A stretch of 64,000 nucleotides of DNA, from positions 62,001-126,000 of the forward strand of contig CAMCVW010000003.1 in assembly GCA_945881915.1 (NCBI GenBank), read 5' to 3'. A program made the position numbers and the translations under genes. Below are positions 26,752-35,742 of this stretch, piece after piece. The notes under the pieces were generated by a model that was not told the DNA's origin, ran no database searches, and was given only the letters and a program-made list of their open reading frames with translations. Position 1 is the stretch's first letter. The number at the start of each line of letters is the position of its first letter. This stretch comes from Thermoflexus hugenholtzii JAD2 (GTDB lineage: Bacteria > Chloroflexota > Chloroflexia > Chloroflexales > Roseiflexaceae).

Positions 26752-28225
26752 GGAATATCCCTCCTTGTATACACCGTTCAATCCCAGCAGCGACTTGCAC
26801 GAGCACAGCGTCGCTCCAGGCTGTGCCCATAATGGTAATTCCAATGGGCAGACTATTTACCATACCTATAGGTACCGTGATGAGGGGGTATCCTGCGCAT
26901 GCTGCCATGGTCGTGCTATCACTCCCTGATGCAGGGTCGCCGTTGTCTTGGTCAATGAGCCAGGCGGGCGTTCCGGACGGCACAATAATAGCATCGAGGG
27001 ATGCAGATTGAATTGCGGCATCGATGCCTTCGACGGCAGCGTGTTGGCGTAACCACTTACGCGCAAGTAAATAGCGTTGTGTATCGGCCTCTGTCATTGA
27101 CTGGGCGCGTTCGAGAATTGTTTGGTCGAATGGAAATCCCGGGTTTGGATGCGTAGCATTGTACGAAATCACATCTGCCAGAGTTTGGACGGACATTTCT
27201 TCCATGCCGGGGATGGGTATACGGTTGCGCAAATAGGCATTCAGCTGCAATTTGAACTCATAACACATGACCAAGTATTCTGCTTCATTGCTGCGTACCT
27301 CAGATACATGCGGGATAACCACATCGCGAATGATTGTTGCACCGCTTGCTTCCAGTAACGCAACCACCGAGCGCATCCGTGCATCGATGCGCTCGTCATA
27401 CCCGCTATAGTCAGCAGTCACGTAGCCAATACGCAATCCATTGAGCGGTTTCGTAGCAGCTTGTTTGAGCGACTCGATGAGGCCATGCGGAATCGTATGC
27501 GTTGCAGGATCACGAGGGTCGACACCGGCAATAATTGCGAGTATTGCCGCTGCGTCTGCAACTGTGGTCGCATGCGTGCCAACGGTGTCTTGACTTGCAC
27601 AGATGGGGATAACTCCGGTTCGACTCACGAGGCCAACAGTCGGTTTGATGCCCACCACTCCACAACGCGCTGACGGCGAAATAATTGAGCCATCAGTCTC
27701 ACTCCCCAGCGCAACCGGCACTAACCCTGCTGCCACAGCCGCGGCTGAACCCGCGCTCGATCCACTCGGACAGCGCAAGGAGTTATACGGATTCACGCAC
27801 TGTCCCCCACGGGTGCTATAGCCGCTACTGGATGCAGTTGACCGAAAGTTCGCCCATTCACTCATATTCGCTTTGCCGATGGGGTTGATTCCCGCAGCGC
27901 GGAGTCGTTTCACAAGAAAAGCATCGCCACTAGACCGTGTCGCTAACAATGCTGTGCTCCCAGCAGTGGTCTGCATGCGATCGCCTGTGTCGATATTGTC
28001 TTTAATCAGCAGTGGAATTCCGTCATACGGACTGAGTGGGTTGCCTGCTGCATAGCGCTGTGCACTCTGGTTTGCATAGACCAGCGCATCCGGATTGACT
28101 TCGATGACTGCGCGGTTGTCATCTGCTGCGATGCGAACCAACGCAGTACGAGTCACTTCCTCGCTCGTACGATCCGCATTGGGTGTCACATCATTGATGC
28201 GAAGTGGAGGGAACATCCTACTCAT
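26744..28225 (-). CDS. Amidase signature family enzyme
   Basis: This 493-residue enzyme has the complete Ser-cis-Ser-Lys machinery: Lys75 in PLLIKDNIDTGD, Ser156 in CPSGSSAGSAAA and the nucleophile Ser180 in GSETDGS. The segment GVVGIKPTVGLVSRTGVIP is typical of the GatA/amidase family. No gatB or gatC is adjacent, so it is a stand-alone amidase rather than the tRNA amidotransferase. AGGAGG precedes the ATG at 28225. It overlaps the exporter gene upstream and the M20 gene downstream by 8 bp each, showing a tightly coupled operon. Substrate unknown. Confidence 0.92.
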   Translation of the reverse strand: MSRMFPPLRINDVTPNADRTSEEVTRTALVRIAADDNRAVIEVNPDALVYANQSAQRYAAGNPLSPYDGIPLLIKDNIDTGDRMQTTAGSTALLATRSSGDAFLVKRLRAAGINPIGKANMSEWANFRSTASSSGYSTRGGQCVNPYNSLRCPSGSSAGSAAAVAAGLVPVALGSETDGSIISPSARCGVVGIKPTVGLVSRTGVIPICASQDTVGTHATTVADAAAILAIIAGVDPRDPATHTIPHGLIESLKQAATKPLNGLRIGYVTADYSGYDERIDARMRSVVALLEASGATIIRDVVIPHVSEVRSNEAEYLVMCYEFKLQLNAYLRNRIPIPGMEEMSVQTLADVISYNATHPNPGFPFDQTILERAQSMTEADTQRYLLARKWLRQHAAVEGIDAAIQSASLDAIIVPSGTPAWLIDQDNGDPASGSDSTTMAACAGYPLITVPIGMVNSLPIGITIMGTAWSDAVLVQVAAGIERCIQGGIFHA

Positions 28226-29093
28226 GCGCTACCTCCTGATGGGTGAGTGTTGAGCCGATTGACGCAACAGTGACTCCTACAACAGCGCCGATCGTCGCCA
28301 ACGTCAAATGCTCGCCTAGGACGACGTACCCGATAACCGTCCCAACAATTGGTTCACTACACACGAGCACCCCATAGACGCGCGCGGGGAGGCGTTTGAG
28401 CGCATTAAAATCAAACGTAAATGGCAAAACCGCAGCCATGATTCCCATGATGAGACTTTGCCACAATACCGGACCTTCAAACAAATGTACTCCCCCTTGC
28501 ATGACCCCCGGAATCAGCAAGATTATCCAAGCGACACACAGAGCCGCTACCAACCCGTCGTATTCTGGTACGACTGCTGCTACTTTCGGAGCCAACACAA
28601 TATAGAATCCCCAGAAGCAGGCGGCGATGAGCGCCGCTCCGACTCCATAAGCATCGAGTGATGTGCCAATTTCAGGAACGAGCAACAAAATACTCAACGC
28701 CGCAAGGAGTACCCACATGCGCTCAATCATGCGCCGGCTATTCCACAGCGCCACTGCAAGTGGACCGATGAACTCTAGCGCAATGGCGACTCCGAGAGGA
28801 ATGCGTGAGACAGCAACATAGAAAAATAGCGTCGACAAACCAATAGTCAAACCAAACAGCACGATGAGTTTGGGGTGTGCACGGAAGATTTTCCAAATAT
28901 TCGGCCGCAGTATGCCCCATAAACACAATATGGCAACGCTCAGCCGCAACAATACCGTCCCGGCTGGTCCAACGATTGGGAATAAACCCCGTGCCAGTGC
29001 AGCACCGAACTGTACAGAAATTACCGATGCAAGTACCACAATCGGCGCAGGTACCTTGTCGAGAACTGCGAGCCCTCTATTTGGTTGCATCAT
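28218..29093 (-). CDS. EamA/DMT-family transporter, RhtA-like exporter
   Basis: This 291-residue protein has ten predicted helices in two EamA repeats. The segment FFYVAVSRIPLGVAIALEFIGPLAVAL is characteristic of the RhtA subgroup, which exports threonine and homoserine. It heads the operon that continues with amidase, M20 peptidase, GNAT and WecE-like enzyme, and overlaps the amidase by 8 bp. Start codons ATG-ATG lie at 29093 and 29090, with GTTGAGG upstream. Export of the pathway product, or of a toxic analogue, is a reasonable inference. Confidence 0.88.
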   Translation of the reverse strand: MMQPNRGLAVLDKVPAPIVVLASVISVQFGAALARGLFPIVGPAGTVLLRLSVAILCLWGILRPNIWKIFRAHPKLIVLFGLTIGLSTLFFYVAVSRIPLGVAIALEFIGPLAVALWNSRRMIERMWVLLAALSILLLVPEIGTSLDAYGVGAALIAACFWGFYIVLAPKVAAVVPEYDGLVAALCVAWIILLIPGVMQGGVHLFEGPVLWQSLIMGIMAAVLPFTFDFNALKRLPARVYGVLVCSEPIVGTVIGYVVLGEHLTLATIGAVVGVTVASIGSTLTHQEVAHE

Positions 29094-29158
29094 TCCTCAA
29101 CTTCTCTACGAATAGTGTGTGAAAAATTGCAAAACATGAACAAAATACAAAGCAAGGA

Positions 29159-29174
29159 GTATACTGAAGTATAC
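29159..29174. promoter_or_regulatory. Palindromic operator candidate between divergent operons
   Basis: GTATACT-GA-AGTATAC is a perfect 7-bp inverted repeat inside the 110-bp region between the exporter operon (minus) and the arginase-family gene (plus). It overlaps TATACT and TATACA hexamers that could serve as -10 boxes, so a bound regulator could control one or both transcripts. No regulator gene adjoins. Confidence 0.5.
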
Positions 29175-29203
29175 AGGTTTTGTTCGATGTGAAAAGGATA
29201 CAC

Positions 29204-30058
29204 ATGTACGCAATTGTTGGTGTACGGTATCGGAATGCCACTGCGTGTCATAATGATGAACGCAGTGTTGATGCGCTGCTCAATTCTGGTGTGTTTCGCA
29301 CAGGTACAGAGCCTGTTGCAATCACTACTCCGACAATGGAAGGAATCCCTGAACAAGCGGACATTCCCACCAATATCGGTATGTATAATGCCCGAATTGC
29401 AGCCGATGTTGCGCAAGCACGACGGCGCGGTGAGCGTGTGTTCATGATAGGTGGAGACTGTACCCACGTCACAGGAGTATTTAGCGGACTGCAGGCTGCG
29501 CATGGTGCAGAAGCACGCATTGGTTTGGTGTGGTTTGACGCGCATGGGGACTTTAACACCTCAAAGACGACATTGTCAGGGATGCTCGGCGGCATGCCAG
29601 TGGCAGTCTGCGCGGGATTGACGTATCCGCAGTGGCGTATCCACGCCGGCATAAGTGTGCCGTTGCCTACCGAACGGATCGTCATGGTGGATGTCCGAAA
29701 TCTTGATCCAAAAGAACGGACACTCATCGAATCAACGGATGTAACCGTTGTACCTTGTGAGACTGATGCCCTCAAGGCGGCCATGGAACACCTTGTTCCA
29801 CAATGCGATTACATCTATCTGCATATTGATGAAGACATCCTCGACATACGCTATGTCCCTAATCATATGACTGCCGAACCGAATGGCCCCGATATGGCCA
29901 CGGTGCAAGAAGCTATTTGTGTGGTCGCCTCGGTTGCTGGGAATAAACTCGTTGCACAGGCACTTGTATCGGTCATGAATACAGGGGATGGGGCCGAAAC
30001 CAGCGTTGCAAGCGGGATTGAATTAATCCGCACGATGAAGTCAGTTTGGAATTATTAG
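29204..30058 (+). CDS. Arginase/agmatinase-family ureohydrolase with altered first metal motif
   Basis: This 284-residue member of the ureohydrolase superfamily would split a guanidino compound to urea and an amine using a two-manganese site. The second motif WFDAHGDFN and the third HIDEDILD supply the Asp and His ligands. In the first motif the usual GGDHS is GGDCTH, so the canonical His ligand is Cys, with a His two residues later. Activity or metal content may differ. AAAAGGA precedes the ATG at 29204; a TTG upstream is less likely. It is divergent from the exporter-amidase operon and followed by a TspO-like gene. Confidence 0.85.
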   Translation: MYAIVGVRYRNATACHNDERSVDALLNSGVFRTGTEPVAITTPTMEGIPEQADIPTNIGMYNARIAADVAQARRRGERVFMIGGDCTHVTGVFSGLQAAHGAEARIGLVWFDAHGDFNTSKTTLSGMLGGMPVAVCAGLTYPQWRIHAGISVPLPTERIVMVDVRNLDPKERTLIESTDVTVVPCETDALKAAMEHLVPQCDYIYLHIDEDILDIRYVPNHMTAEPNGPDMATVQEAICVVASVAGNKLVAQALVSVMNTGDGAETSVASGIELIRTMKSVWNY

Positions 30059-30082
30059 GCACTATTGCTGATAGGAGCATAT

Positions 30083-30889
30083 ATGAATCGAGACATCTTT
30101 CGCCAAATTTCTATCATTATCGTCACCATCATTACGTTGACGATCAATTCGTTGGCAACTTCGTTGCCGCTCAACAACAAAACGACCGCTGAGCTTTCAG
30201 ACAGTTTCCTGGTGCGATTCGTCCCTGCAGGGTATGTGTTTAGTATTTGGGGCATCATCTACACCGGACTCATCGCATACACGGTCTGGCAGGCACTTCC
30301 CAAAAACCGTGAAAATGAGCGACTGCGCAGTATCGGCTGGTGGTTCGTGGTAGGCAGTATCGCCAATACGCTGTGGTTAGTGTTTTGGCACTATCAGTAT
30401 GTCGCGATTACCTTGCCAATGATGTTGATTCTCCTCGGGACGCTCATCTATACCGTCACTGTGTTTTTTAAAAATCCGGCTGCGCGCTTGGCAGAGCGAA
30501 TCTATGTCGACCTGCCCTTTCGCATCTACTTGGGCTGGATTAGCGTCGCGACTGTCGTCAACGCAACTGTCGTTCTTTTTGATAATGGGCTCACGCCGTC
30601 GGACGATGTCGCCATTCTGACTGCGGTGGGATTAGTAGTTGTTGCGGTACTCCTTGCGGTCTCACAACGTATCCTGCGCCGTGACACCGCCTACGGCATG
30701 GTCATCGCTTGGGCGTTGTATGGCGTAGGAGTCAAACAAGGTATTTACCTCAATACTGGCTTAATGCCAGCTGCACCGTTGTTGGTAACCGTTGCAACCT
30801 ACGCAGCACAAGCACTGGCCATCGTGCTCGCGTTGTGGTGGGCTGCAGATCGTATCAGCGGATTGATGCGAAAGAAAACCGTCGCCTAG
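30083..30889 (+). CDS. TspO/MBR-like tryptophan-rich membrane protein
   Basis: This 268-residue membrane protein has about seven or eight hydrophobic helices and many tryptophans. The segment RFVPAGYVFSIWGIIYTGL resembles the long-form TspO/MBR family; classical TspO is about 160 residues with five helices. TspO proteins bind porphyrins and act in stress or pigment regulation, but the long forms are uncharacterised. AGGAG precedes the ATG at 30083. It lies 24 bp after the ureohydrolase, so the two are likely co-transcribed, and a strong terminator follows. Confidence 0.68.
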   Translation: MNRDIFRQISIIIVTIITLTINSLATSLPLNNKTTAELSDSFLVRFVPAGYVFSIWGIIYTGLIAYTVWQALPKNRENERLRSIGWWFVVGSIANTLWLVFWHYQYVAITLPMMLILLGTLIYTVTVFFKNPAARLAERIYVDLPFRIYLGWISVATVVNATVVLFDNGLTPSDDVAILTAVGLVVVAVLLAVSQRILRRDTAYGMVIAWALYGVGVKQGIYLNTGLMPAAPLLVTVATYAAQALAIVLALWWAADRISGLMRKKTVA

Positions 30890-30900
30890 CATCACGGACT

Positions 30901-30931
30901 CACCGCAGATGAAAATCTGCGGTGTTTTTTT
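30901..30931 (+). terminator. Terminator after the TspO-like gene
   Basis: A perfect 10-bp stem (CACCGCAGAT, loop GAAA, ATCTGCGGTG) is followed by seven Ts. Confidence 0.93.
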
Positions 30932-30991
30932 GTGTAAATTGCGGTATGATAGCACCACGCATTCGTATTCACAGAGTCGAGGAAGACAACC

Positions 30992-32500
30992 ATGGCAGAG
31001 AAGCTCAGCGCCAGTATTTCGCTGGATCGACGACGTACCATTGGTACCATTTCCCCCAATATTTTCGGTGGCTTTATCGAGCACATGGGTCGTTGTGTCT
31101 ATGAAGGCATCTACGAGCCCGGTTCACCGCATTCAGACGCTGATGGCATCCGCATCGATGTGCGCAATGCACTACGTGATATGGGTGTGACCATCATGCG
31201 CTATCCCGGTGGCAACTTCTTGAGTGGCTATGAGTGGACTGACGGCATTGGCCCCAAAGACAAACGCCCCAAAAAGCGTGATCTCGCCTGGAAGTCGACC
31301 GAGACGAACCAGTTCGGTACCCACGAGTTTATGGATTACTGTGCGTACCTCGGTTCCGAGCCGATGCTCGGGGTAAATCTGGGCACGGGTACCATCCAGT
31401 CTGCGGGTAATTATGTCGAATATGTGAATGCGCCAACGGGTACGTATTGGTCAGATATGCGTGCTGCCAACGGTCGTAAAGAACCGTGGGGTGTCACCTG
31501 GTGGTGTCTGGGTAACGAGATGGATGGACCTTGGCAAATCGGCCACCTCAATGCCGACGATTACGGCAAAAAAGCCCGCGAAGCCGCCAAAATGATGAAA
31601 TGGCACGATCCGTCCATCAAACTGGTGCTTGCAGGATCATCGTCCAATGACATGCCCACCTACCCGACCTGGGATCGGACGATTCTCGAACACTGCTACG
31701 ATCTCGTCGATGTGTTGTCAATGCATTATTACGCGATCAACCACAAAAACGACACACCTTCGTTCCTCGCACTGGCCGTGGACTTCGAAGCGTACATCGA
31801 AACCCTCGCATCCACGATTCGCTATGTGAAAGCGCTCAAGCGTTCTGACAAAATGGTTAAGCTCTCGTGGGACGAATGGAATGTCTGGTACAAAGCACGT
31901 CTCGACTCCGATATGGACGGCTCGTGGAACGAACGCCCACACCTCATCGAAGAAGTCTATAACCTCGAAGACGCCCTCGTGGTTTCGCAATGGATGAACG
32001 TCTTTTTGCGTAAATGTGACGTCCTCGAAATAGCCTGTATGGCACAAATGGTGAACGTCATTGCGCCGATTTTGACCAAAAAAGACGCCATGCTCCTGCA
32101 GAGTATCTACTATGCATTCAAAATGCATGCGACTCGTGCCAAAGGCGTTTCGCTCGATTCGTTCGTGAGTGTCGCAACTTCCAACACCACGAAGTTTGGT
32201 GAAGTGCCGTTGCTTGACGTTTCTGCGTCGTGGGATGCTGCATCAAATACCGGTGCGTGTTTTGTGGTGAACCGCAGTCTCGATCAGTCCATCACGGTAA
32301 CCATTGCCTATGCCGATGGTCAAGGCGCCGTCACTGCTGTCTGTGCAGAATCGATCTATGGAACCGATCCGAAAGCGCATAACACCTACGAAAATCCAGG
32401 TGTCGTCACTTCGCGTGAAATCCCAGTCCAATCGAGTGCTCAGGGCATAACTATCACTCTTCCTCCGCTCTCTTCAACCGCTATCGACATGCGTGGGTAA
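30992..32500 (+). CDS. Alpha-L-arabinofuranosidase, GH51
   Basis: This 502-residue glycoside hydrolase family 51 enzyme removes terminal arabinofuranose from arabinan or arabinoxylan fragments. The acid/base Glu176 lies in CLGNEMDGPW and the nucleophile Glu295 in SWDEWNVWY. The N-terminus (ISPNIFGGFIEHMGRCVYEGIYEP) and RYPGGNFLSGY are family hallmarks, and a beta-sandwich C-terminal domain follows. No signal peptide is present, so it acts on imported oligosaccharides in the cytoplasm. CGAGGAAG precedes the ATG. It is a monocistronic unit with its own terminator. Confidence 0.96.
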   Translation: MAEKLSASISLDRRRTIGTISPNIFGGFIEHMGRCVYEGIYEPGSPHSDADGIRIDVRNALRDMGVTIMRYPGGNFLSGYEWTDGIGPKDKRPKKRDLAWKSTETNQFGTHEFMDYCAYLGSEPMLGVNLGTGTIQSAGNYVEYVNAPTGTYWSDMRAANGRKEPWGVTWWCLGNEMDGPWQIGHLNADDYGKKAREAAKMMKWHDPSIKLVLAGSSSNDMPTYPTWDRTILEHCYDLVDVLSMHYYAINHKNDTPSFLALAVDFEAYIETLASTIRYVKALKRSDKMVKLSWDEWNVWYKARLDSDMDGSWNERPHLIEEVYNLEDALVVSQWMNVFLRKCDVLEIACMAQMVNVIAPILTKKDAMLLQSIYYAFKMHATRAKGVSLDSFVSVATSNTTKFGEVPLLDVSASWDAASNTGACFVVNRSLDQSITVTIAYADGQGAVTAVCAESIYGTDPKAHNTYENPGVVTSREIPVQSSAQGITITLPPLSSTAIDMRG

Positions 32501-32506
32501 ATCCCA

Positions 32507-32542
32507 ACGAGCCCCACCGCTATGCGGTGGGGCTCGTTTTTT
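32507..32542 (+). terminator. Terminator after the GH51 gene
   Basis: A long perfect stem (ACGAGCCCCACCGC ... GCGGTGGGGCTCGT, loop TAT) ends in a T tract of more than seven bases. Confidence 0.95.
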
Positions 32543-32705
32543 TTGTTCACATAACTTTTTAAAATTTAAAAGCATATCCGAACATAGGCAAAACAGGTGC
32601 TGCATAGGTGAATGTCCCGTTTTGGGTATGTGGATACTCTGAATTACGGATGGAATCAGTCTGCACTTTTTGCAGTGATTGCGCGCGTACCGATTCCGTG
32701 ACCGA

Positions 32706-32749
32706 TTGACACAAAATCCGAACACTGCTATATTAATTGAACGGTGTTC
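32706..32749 (+). promoter_or_regulatory. Promoter and likely TetR autoregulatory operator
   Basis: A consensus TTGACA (32706-32711) and TATATT (32729-32734) are spaced by 17 bp. Directly after the -10 box lies TGAAC-GGT-GTTCA (32738-32750), a palindrome of the form bound by many TetR proteins. A half-site GAACAC also lies within the spacer. A bound repressor would block the start of its own gene. Confidence 0.72.
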
Positions 32750-32768
32750 AGTAAATGATAGGAATTCA

Positions 32769-33425
32769 ATGGATATCGATAAACCACGGAGTCGACGAAC
32801 TGGACGCATCCGTCAAGCAATCATCAAAAGTGCAGTCGAGATCATTCATCACGAAGGGTTTGCAGCACTTTCTATTCGCCGAATAGCCGATGCAATTGAC
32901 TATAGTCCAGCGAGTATCTACGAATACTTTTCCAACAAAGAGGCCATCATCGCAGCAGTCTGTGAAGAAGGCTTCACGAGATTAACCACGGCACTGACCG
33001 ACTACCCACCACAAATTGATTCTCGTATGGCTGTGCGTGAATGCGGGGTGCAGTATATACGATTTGCGCAGGCGAATCCTGATTACTTCCTGCTGATGTT
33101 TTCTATGGCGGCAACGCAGGTCTATAGCAATCCTGAAGAATCGCTTGAGCATGAATTGCGTCGGAGTCCCGCATTTATGGTCATTCATGCACATATACAG
33201 GTATTAGTCGACGAAGGGAGTGTGTTCGTTACTCCGCAGTATGGTTCTTTTCAAATCGCACTTTCGGCATGGCAGATGGTGCATGGCATTGCAATGCTCA
33301 CATTGACCATGCAGCGGAATGCACCTATTGACTATAGCGTCATTCGTATGACACTCGATGCATGGCAACGAGGATTTAGTTATACAGAGCATGAACCGCA
33401 AAAGAATGCATCAGATTTTCAATGA
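32769..33425 (+). CDS. TetR/AcrR-family transcriptional regulator
   Basis: This 218-residue regulator has an N-terminal TetR helix-turn-helix (about 14-60: AALSIRRIADAIDYSPASIYEYFSNKE in pieces) and a C-terminal WHG/TetR_C ligand domain. The ATG at 32769 is 35 bp after the predicted -10 box, and TAGGA provides the ribosome site. The palindrome at its own promoter suggests autorepression. The nearest candidate target is the membrane protein gene 220 bp downstream on the same strand; the inducer is unknown. Confidence 0.9.
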   Translation: MDIDKPRSRRTGRIRQAIIKSAVEIIHHEGFAALSIRRIADAIDYSPASIYEYFSNKEAIIAAVCEEGFTRLTTALTDYPPQIDSRMAVRECGVQYIRFAQANPDYFLLMFSMAATQVYSNPEESLEHELRRSPAFMVIHAHIQVLVDEGSVFVTPQYGSFQIALSAWQMVHGIAMLTLTMQRNAPIDYSVIRMTLDAWQRGFSYTEHEPQKNASDFQ

Positions 33426-33645
33426 CTTCGCATGGCTGTGTTGCCTTTGTATATCAACAGTGCTATGCCAGATAAGAAGATAACTTAACGACTGATGGCC
33501 TGCGAGCGTTTAACATCCAATCAATCGTATGTATAGATTCCAGTAATCAGGTAGCACAGAACGTTGCTTTCGTCCCTGTGAGACCGTACATCGACTCCAT
33601 CGCCCAGTCACTCTCAATGTGTATCGATATCTTGAAAGGATAGTC

Positions 33646-34599
33646 ATGACACTCTTTCGCACACTCTGGCAACACCAACGGGTTTTGATGGTTATCTGCC
33701 TTTGGCATGTTGCAATGATTCCCGTTGTAGCGCTTTTGTATTTGTTCTACCCGCTGGAGATTATCGGCGCTAATGGGTGGGTGAAGCCTATCAAGTTCGC
33801 AATATCTTCGGCAATCTATGCTGCGAGTATTGCCTGGATTGCAACGCTCTTTCCCAAGACTTCGCGCTGGTATAAACTCGCTGGTTGGACCATCGCTGTT
33901 TCGTTGCTCATCGAAACGAGCCTGATCACGTTGCAGGTTGCCCGTGGCACCGTCAGTCATTACAACATCAGTACGCCACTCGACACAACAATATACTCCC
34001 TCATGGCGATATTCATCAGCATATTGGCCACGGCAAACATCATCTGTTTGTGTATCGTGCTCTTCCAAAAAACACTCTCGCCCGTCATCCGAATTGCCTG
34101 CAGTTGGGGCTTGGCAATCGCTGTTGTCGGAATGGTTGCTGGCGTGCTGATGACATCTGTCAATGTTTCTCCAACACAGTTGCGTACGATGCAGGTAGAT
34201 CGGAAAGCCCCCGCGAGCTATGGTGCCCACAGTGTGGGTGTCGATGACGGTGGACCTGGGTTGCCCTTCGTGGGATGGAGTACCGTGGCAGGCGATTTGC
34301 GCGTCGGTCACTTTGTGGGGCTCCATGGACTCCAAGTGTTGCCGCTGTTTGCGTTGTTGTTGCTTTCTGGGCGCTTGTTTCGCCGGAACACTCCTGCCCA
34401 ACACCTGCAACTCGTCCAGCTTGTGGGGATAGCGTATACAGCTGTTACGGGATTACTGATTTGGCAAGCATGGCGCGGGCAGTCAGTCATTGCGCCAGAC
34501 ATGATCAGCATCGGGTGTGCTGCGGCTATTGGTGTTGTCCTGCTGGTCGGCGCATGGAATATCTTGCGCAGCGGAGCGGCGAAACCCCAATCACAGTAA
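33646..34599 (+). CDS. Uncharacterised multi-helix membrane protein
   Basis: This 317-residue protein has about seven or eight hydrophobic helices (about 13-38, 48-68, 78-100, 115-145, 155-180, 230-250, 265-285, 292-312). A polar loop between helices 5 and 6 contains DDGGPGLPFVGWST and GDLRVGHFVGLHG. Conserved-looking His and Trp in that loop and in helix 1 could bind a cofactor, but I do not recognise the family. GAAAGGA precedes the ATG at 33646. It follows a TetR regulator and may be its target. Confidence 0.72.
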   Translation: MTLFRTLWQHQRVLMVICLWHVAMIPVVALLYLFYPLEIIGANGWVKPIKFAISSAIYAASIAWIATLFPKTSRWYKLAGWTIAVSLLIETSLITLQVARGTVSHYNISTPLDTTIYSLMAIFISILATANIICLCIVLFQKTLSPVIRIACSWGLAIAVVGMVAGVLMTSVNVSPTQLRTMQVDRKAPASYGAHSVGVDDGGPGLPFVGWSTVAGDLRVGHFVGLHGLQVLPLFALLLLSGRLFRRNTPAQHLQLVQLVGIAYTAVTGLLIWQAWRGQSVIAPDMISIGCAAAIGVVLLVGAWNILRSGAAKPQSQ

Positions 34600-34884
34600 G
34601 TGTGCAGTATTCCCATTGTTGCATGCATCAGAATGTCGTACGTTTGAGGCTACCCGCACAGACCATTATTGTTCTCTCTTGTGCGAGAGTGCGTGATCCG
34701 GTACTTTGAAGGTAGCCATACGCATTTCTAAACCACATACCCGGTTGTCTGACAGTTTGCTGTGTTACTATAGCGTCAGATGACCTGCGCTGTATTCGTC
34801 ATTTCGTGTTGGGATAGAGACAGAATTTACTGTGACTTCCAAACAAAAATGACTGAGGTTGCGGCGCATGTGGAAAGGGGAAAC

Positions 34885-35742
34885 ATGCCACGTTTTCGAT
34901 TTCAATGGGCAAACATCCCAGAGATACTCAGAACAGAACTTGCCCGGCACCTTTCATTGCCCTCTGCAAACCCTGCCTCCTTTCAAACGGTCTATGGGAT
35001 GCGTCCCAAAACCGAATTTGTGCAACGTTCCTGGAACATATTGCTCGATACGTGGCTTTTTCATGACGAACCCGCTGCGCTACGCATTGCCACTGCATTA
35101 CGTATACGGAACATAGGTGATACATCCATTGATCACGAACTGCAATATCTGCAGTCATGCCGTAATTCTGCAGGACTGCGCCAGGTGGTGTTGGCCGAGT
35201 TCATCACGCTCGGCGAGACATCCGCTGACCAGATTCGTACCCCACCGCATCATCCTGTCATTACCCCTTCGACTCCGCCGCAGCATGACAAAGCACAAGA
35301 ACAAGCCAACCCGCTGGTACATCTGTTGGCCATGGTAACGGCAGTCCTCAAGAGCAACGCATCGACTAAGGATGTCCGAATGACACAAGAAGGTGACTTG
35401 CAGATTCCCTTCGGGAGCAGCAAGGTTTTTCTCACCATCAAGGCCGAACCATTGGGGATTCGCGTGTTTGCTGTTGTGTTGCAGCAGATACAACCGACCC
35501 CTGCACTCTACGAAACACTTAACCACATCAACATCAATTTACCTTGTGGGCGTATTTTCGCATTGAATGATTTTGTGGTGATGGAAAGTTCCATCCCCAT
35601 CGAAGCATTTTCGCCTCAGCATTTAGTCGGCACTATCGAAACAGTCGGATTCATCGCCGATACGCTTGATGATCGCCTCATGGCGACCTTTGGTGGAACG
35701 ATGCAAATATCGCAAGCACCTGAGGATACGATCGATGTCTAA
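34885..35742 (+). CDS. YbjN-like protein of unknown function
   Basis: This 285-residue soluble protein has two parts. An N-terminal helical region (about 1-130) of unknown type is joined by a Pro-rich linker (about 140-165, RTPPHHPVITPSTPPQ) to a C-terminal alpha/beta domain. That domain resembles the YbjN/CesT-like chaperone fold (ending GRIFALNDFVVMESSIPIEAFSP). The ATG at 34885 has GAAAGGGG; an in-frame start at 34780 is less likely. It overlaps the protease gene by 8 bp, so the two proteins are probably made together. A chaperone or substrate-adaptor role is an inference. Confidence 0.68.
   Translation: MPRFRFQWANIPEILRTELARHLSLPSANPASFQTVYGMRPKTEFVQRSWNILLDTWLFHDEPAALRIATALRIRNIGDTSIDHELQYLQSCRNSAGLRQVVLAEFITLGETSADQIRTPPHHPVITPSTPPQHDKAQEQANPLVHLLAMVTAVLKSNASTKDVRMTQEGDLQIPFGSSKVFLTIKAEPLGIRVFAVVLQQIQPTPALYETLNHININLPCGRIFALNDFVVMESSIPIEAFSPQHLVGTIETVGFIADTLDDRLMATFGGTMQISQAPEDTIDV

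Noticed and set aside
33547-34410. 287-residue open frame antisense to the membrane protein
   Set aside because: Composition is polar and His/Arg-rich with no domain. The sense frame has regular helices and a ribosome site.
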